7,779 bases of DNA, taken from Candidatus Cloacimonadota bacterium (lineage in GTDB: Bacteria > Cloacimonadota > Cloacimonadia > Cloacimonadales > TCS61). The notes below the pieces were generated by a model that was given only the letters and a program-made list of their open reading frames with translations, had not been told where the DNA came from and did not search any database. Below are positions 5,700 to 7,779 of this stretch, piece by piece. The first letter of the stretch is position 1. Each line of letters opens with the position of its first letter. The stretch lies in assembly GCA_030628755.1 (NCBI GenBank), contig DAOVQH010000108.1, positions 1-7,779 of the forward strand, in the 5' to 3' direction. Made by a program: the position numbers and the translations under genes.

Positions 5700-7779
5700 C
5701 TCTATGCTGCTGTTCGTCATACCGATATACCAGTAGGAAAGATAACGAAAATCGATTGCTCTAAAGCAAAGATGATTCCCGGAGTCAAAGCAGTAGCTTT
5801 GTATAAAGATATTCCCGGTCAAAAGAGACTCGGTCCGATTAGAGCAGACCAGTATGCAATTGTAAAAGATGAAGTATTCTATTCTGGAGATGTAATCGCA
5901 GTCGTTGCTGCAGAATCCAAAGAAATTGCGTATAAAGCAGTTGATTTAATTCGAGTGGAGTATGAACAAATTGATGGTATCTTTGACCCGAGAGAAGCGA
6001 TAAAACCTACTTCCAGATTAATCCATCCAGAGTTTAAAAGTAACATCGTTGTCCATTATCCCCTCAGAAAGGGAAATGTACAAAAAAGTTTTGAACAATC
6101 TGATCATATTATTGAAAGAGAATACAAAACAGGGTTTGTAGAACATTCCTACATTGAACCTGAATCAATTACAGCAGTACCTGATCCAATATCCAGGGGA
6201 TTCAAAATATACGGTTCAATTCAGAATCCATATACTACCAGAAAAATTGTCTCATTGTTCATGGGATTAAATATGAACCAGGTTAATGTGATGAGTTCAA
6301 CCCTGGGAGGATCTTTCGGTGGTAAGGATGACGTGATAAATTACATGGCTTGCCGTTGTGCTCTCCTTTCCAAAATGACAGGAAAACCTGTAAAATTAAC
6401 TTACACAAGAGAAGATTCGATTAAGGAAAGTTACAAAAGACATCCCTATTATATGAAATACAAAGTAGGCTTTAATAAAAATGGTAAGATAAATGCCATG
6501 AAAATTAATATCATTGCAGACAGCGGAGCATATTCATCGCAGACATTCTTTGTTAACTGGCGTTCCGTGGTTCAAGCAACCGGTCCTTATGAAATTGAAA
6601 ATGTAGAAACCGATATAAAAGGTGTTTACACAAATAATACATATACTGCAGCTTTCAGAGGATTTGGTTCACCTCAGGTTATTTTCGCCCAGGAATCTCT
6701 TATGGATGAAATTGCAGAAATCTGCAAGATTTCACCAGTCGAAATAAGAAAAATAAACGGCTTCAAACAAGGAAGTATTACTGCCAGCGGACAGACACTT
6801 AATGAACACAAAGTTTCCCTTGCTGAAGTAATTGATAAAGCTGTGAAAAGATCAAATTATAATAAAAAAATTAATGAATACCAAAAATTTAATAAAGAAA
6901 ATATTCGCTTCAAATATGGCATCGGGCTTTCCTGTAGTTTCCGCGGATGTTCTTTAGGTGCGGAAGGCACAGATGCAACTTCAGCAATTGTTTCTGTTCA
7001 GGCAGACGGTAGTGTTTATGTTATTGCTGGTTTAAATGAGAATGGTCAGGGAATGAAAACAACATTTTCACAGATCACAGCAGAAGTTTTTGGAATTAAC
7101 TTAAATAAGATCGTTTTCTTAGAACCTCAAACTGCTACGGTTACTGATGGAGGACCAACAGTTGCCTCAAGAGCTACTTTAACAGGTGGCAATGCAATAA
7201 AAGATGCAGCTGAACAAGTTAAAAGTAATATTTTCAATGTAATAAAAGATGAACTACAGGTTTCTAAAATCAACGAAACTGTTTGGGAAAAGGGCTTTAT
7301 TTCACGTAAAAAAAACAAAAGAGATATTAAACCTATCAATTTTGAAGAAGCTGCTGAAAAAACTTATCTGGCTGGAGTAAATCTTTCTGCATACGGTTGG
7401 TTTAAAGCTCCACATGTAGATTGGGATAAAAAAACCGGACAGGGTACAGCCTATTTTACCTATGTATATGGATGTCATATTGCTGAGATCAAAATCGATA
7501 CGAGCACCGGTAAAATCGATGTTCTCAAAGTAACTGCTGCTTACGATGTTGGAAGAGTTATCAATAAACTAGGAGCAGAAGGACAGGTCTATGGTGGTGT
7601 TGCTCAAGGAATCGGTTACGCAATCCTGGAAGATTTTAACATCCAAAACGGGATTGTTAAATCTAATAATTTCGATGAATATCTGATTCCTACGATCAGA
7701 GATATAAATATGATCGATCCTATTTTCATTGAAAATCCTGATAAATATGGACCGTTTGGCGCAAAAAGTCTGGGAGAAC
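5601..7779 (+). CDS. Xanthine dehydrogenase/aldehyde oxidoreductase family molybdopterin-binding subunit, 3' end beyond the window
   Basis: The frame is open for 726 codons from ATG 5601, which has AGAAGGA upstream. Residues about 15-130 form the hammerhead domain, followed by the two Mo-cofactor-binding domains. Visible family motifs are EHSYIEPE, SIQNP (Gln208), LGGSFGGKD (236-243), AFRGFGSPQ (351-359), FRGCSLG (447-453), ENGQGMKTT (Gln483) and GAKSLGE, whose Glu726 is the general base of the hydroxylases and is the last complete codon. The enzyme hydroxylates a heterocycle or aldehyde with water, passing electrons to FeS and FAD partners. There is no FeS or FAD domain here, so these should be separate subunits, probably encoded just downstream. 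Gapless comparison from memory with bovine xanthine oxidase puts Arg321 at Arg880 and Asp243 at Glu802. This favours a purine-like substrate over simple aldehydes, though only weakly. Perhaps 30-50 residues are missing. Confidence 0.93.
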   Translation, partial: MYNVIGKKVQRVDAYEKVTGKAIYGDDIKLHGLLYAAVRHTDIPVGKITKIDCSKAKMIPGVKAVALYKDIPGQKRLGPIRADQYAIVKDEVFYSGDVIAVVAAESKEIAYKAVDLIRVEYEQIDGIFDPREAIKPTSRLIHPEFKSNIVVHYPLRKGNVQKSFEQSDHIIEREYKTGFVEHSYIEPESITAVPDPISRGFKIYGSIQNPYTTRKIVSLFMGLNMNQVNVMSSTLGGSFGGKDDVINYMACRCALLSKMTGKPVKLTYTREDSIKESYKRHPYYMKYKVGFNKNGKINAMKINIIADSGAYSSQTFFVNWRSVVQATGPYEIENVETDIKGVYTNNTYTAAFRGFGSPQVIFAQESLMDEIAEICKISPVEIRKINGFKQGSITASGQTLNEHKVSLAEVIDKAVKRSNYNKKINEYQKFNKENIRFKYGIGLSCSFRGCSLGAEGTDATSAIVSVQADGSVYVIAGLNENGQGMKTTFSQITAEVFGINLNKIVFLEPQTATVTDGGPTVASRATLTGGNAIKDAAEQVKSNIFNVIKDELQVSKINETVWEKGFISRKKNKRDIKPINFEEAAEKTYLAGVNLSAYGWFKAPHVDWDKKTGQGTAYFTYVYGCHIAEIKIDTSTGKIDVLKVTAAYDVGRVINKLGAEGQVYGGVAQGIGYAILEDFNIQNGIVKSNNFDEYLIPTIRDINMIDPIFIENPDKYGPFGAKSLGE

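Overview
The window is about 35% GC by eye and comes from a bacterium. A PorU-type C25 peptidase ending in a FlgD-like/type IX sorting domain points to the Fibrobacterota-Chlorobiota-Bacteroidota (FCB) superphylum. The AT-rich codon use, the EF-G paralog and the stand-alone molybdopterin hydroxylase subunit would suit a Cloacimonadota-like or similar uncultured anaerobic lineage. That placement is inference; only the type IX link is seen directly.

Layout: the left 4.5 kb is read leftwards. A large secreted protease (PorU-like, start 4476, stop 1309) is followed after 90 nt by an EF-G-like translational GTPase (start 1218) that runs off the left edge. The right part is read rightwards. It opens with a degraded patch: a 39-codon stub of a molybdopterin hydroxylase gene (4662-4781), then 90 nt of debris, then the last 37 codons of what looks like a DUF4258-type toxin (4872-4985). 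Next come an intact DUF2283 gene (4990-5190) and a small charged-protein gene with a TTG start (5245-5415). From 5601 to the right edge runs the intact 5' part of a xanthine dehydrogenase/aldehyde oxidoreductase molybdopterin-binding subunit. The window ends just after its active-site Glu codon.

How the parts relate: PorU would act at the outer membrane, cleaving sorting signals from type IX cargo, although no other type IX component is in view. The molybdenum enzyme should need FeS and FAD subunits, probably encoded next to it. The stub at 4662 matches the first 33 codons of the intact hydroxylase at 85 of 99 bases, and most differences are synonymous. It is therefore the remnant of an old functional paralog, not a recent partial copy. 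The DUF2283 gene sits 4 nt behind the broken toxin, which suggests an antitoxin-like partner that outlived its toxin. I see no tRNA, rRNA, CRISPR array, insertion sequence or obviously new multi-gene system. The most interesting stretch is the decayed segment 4600-5600 between two copies of the same gene start.
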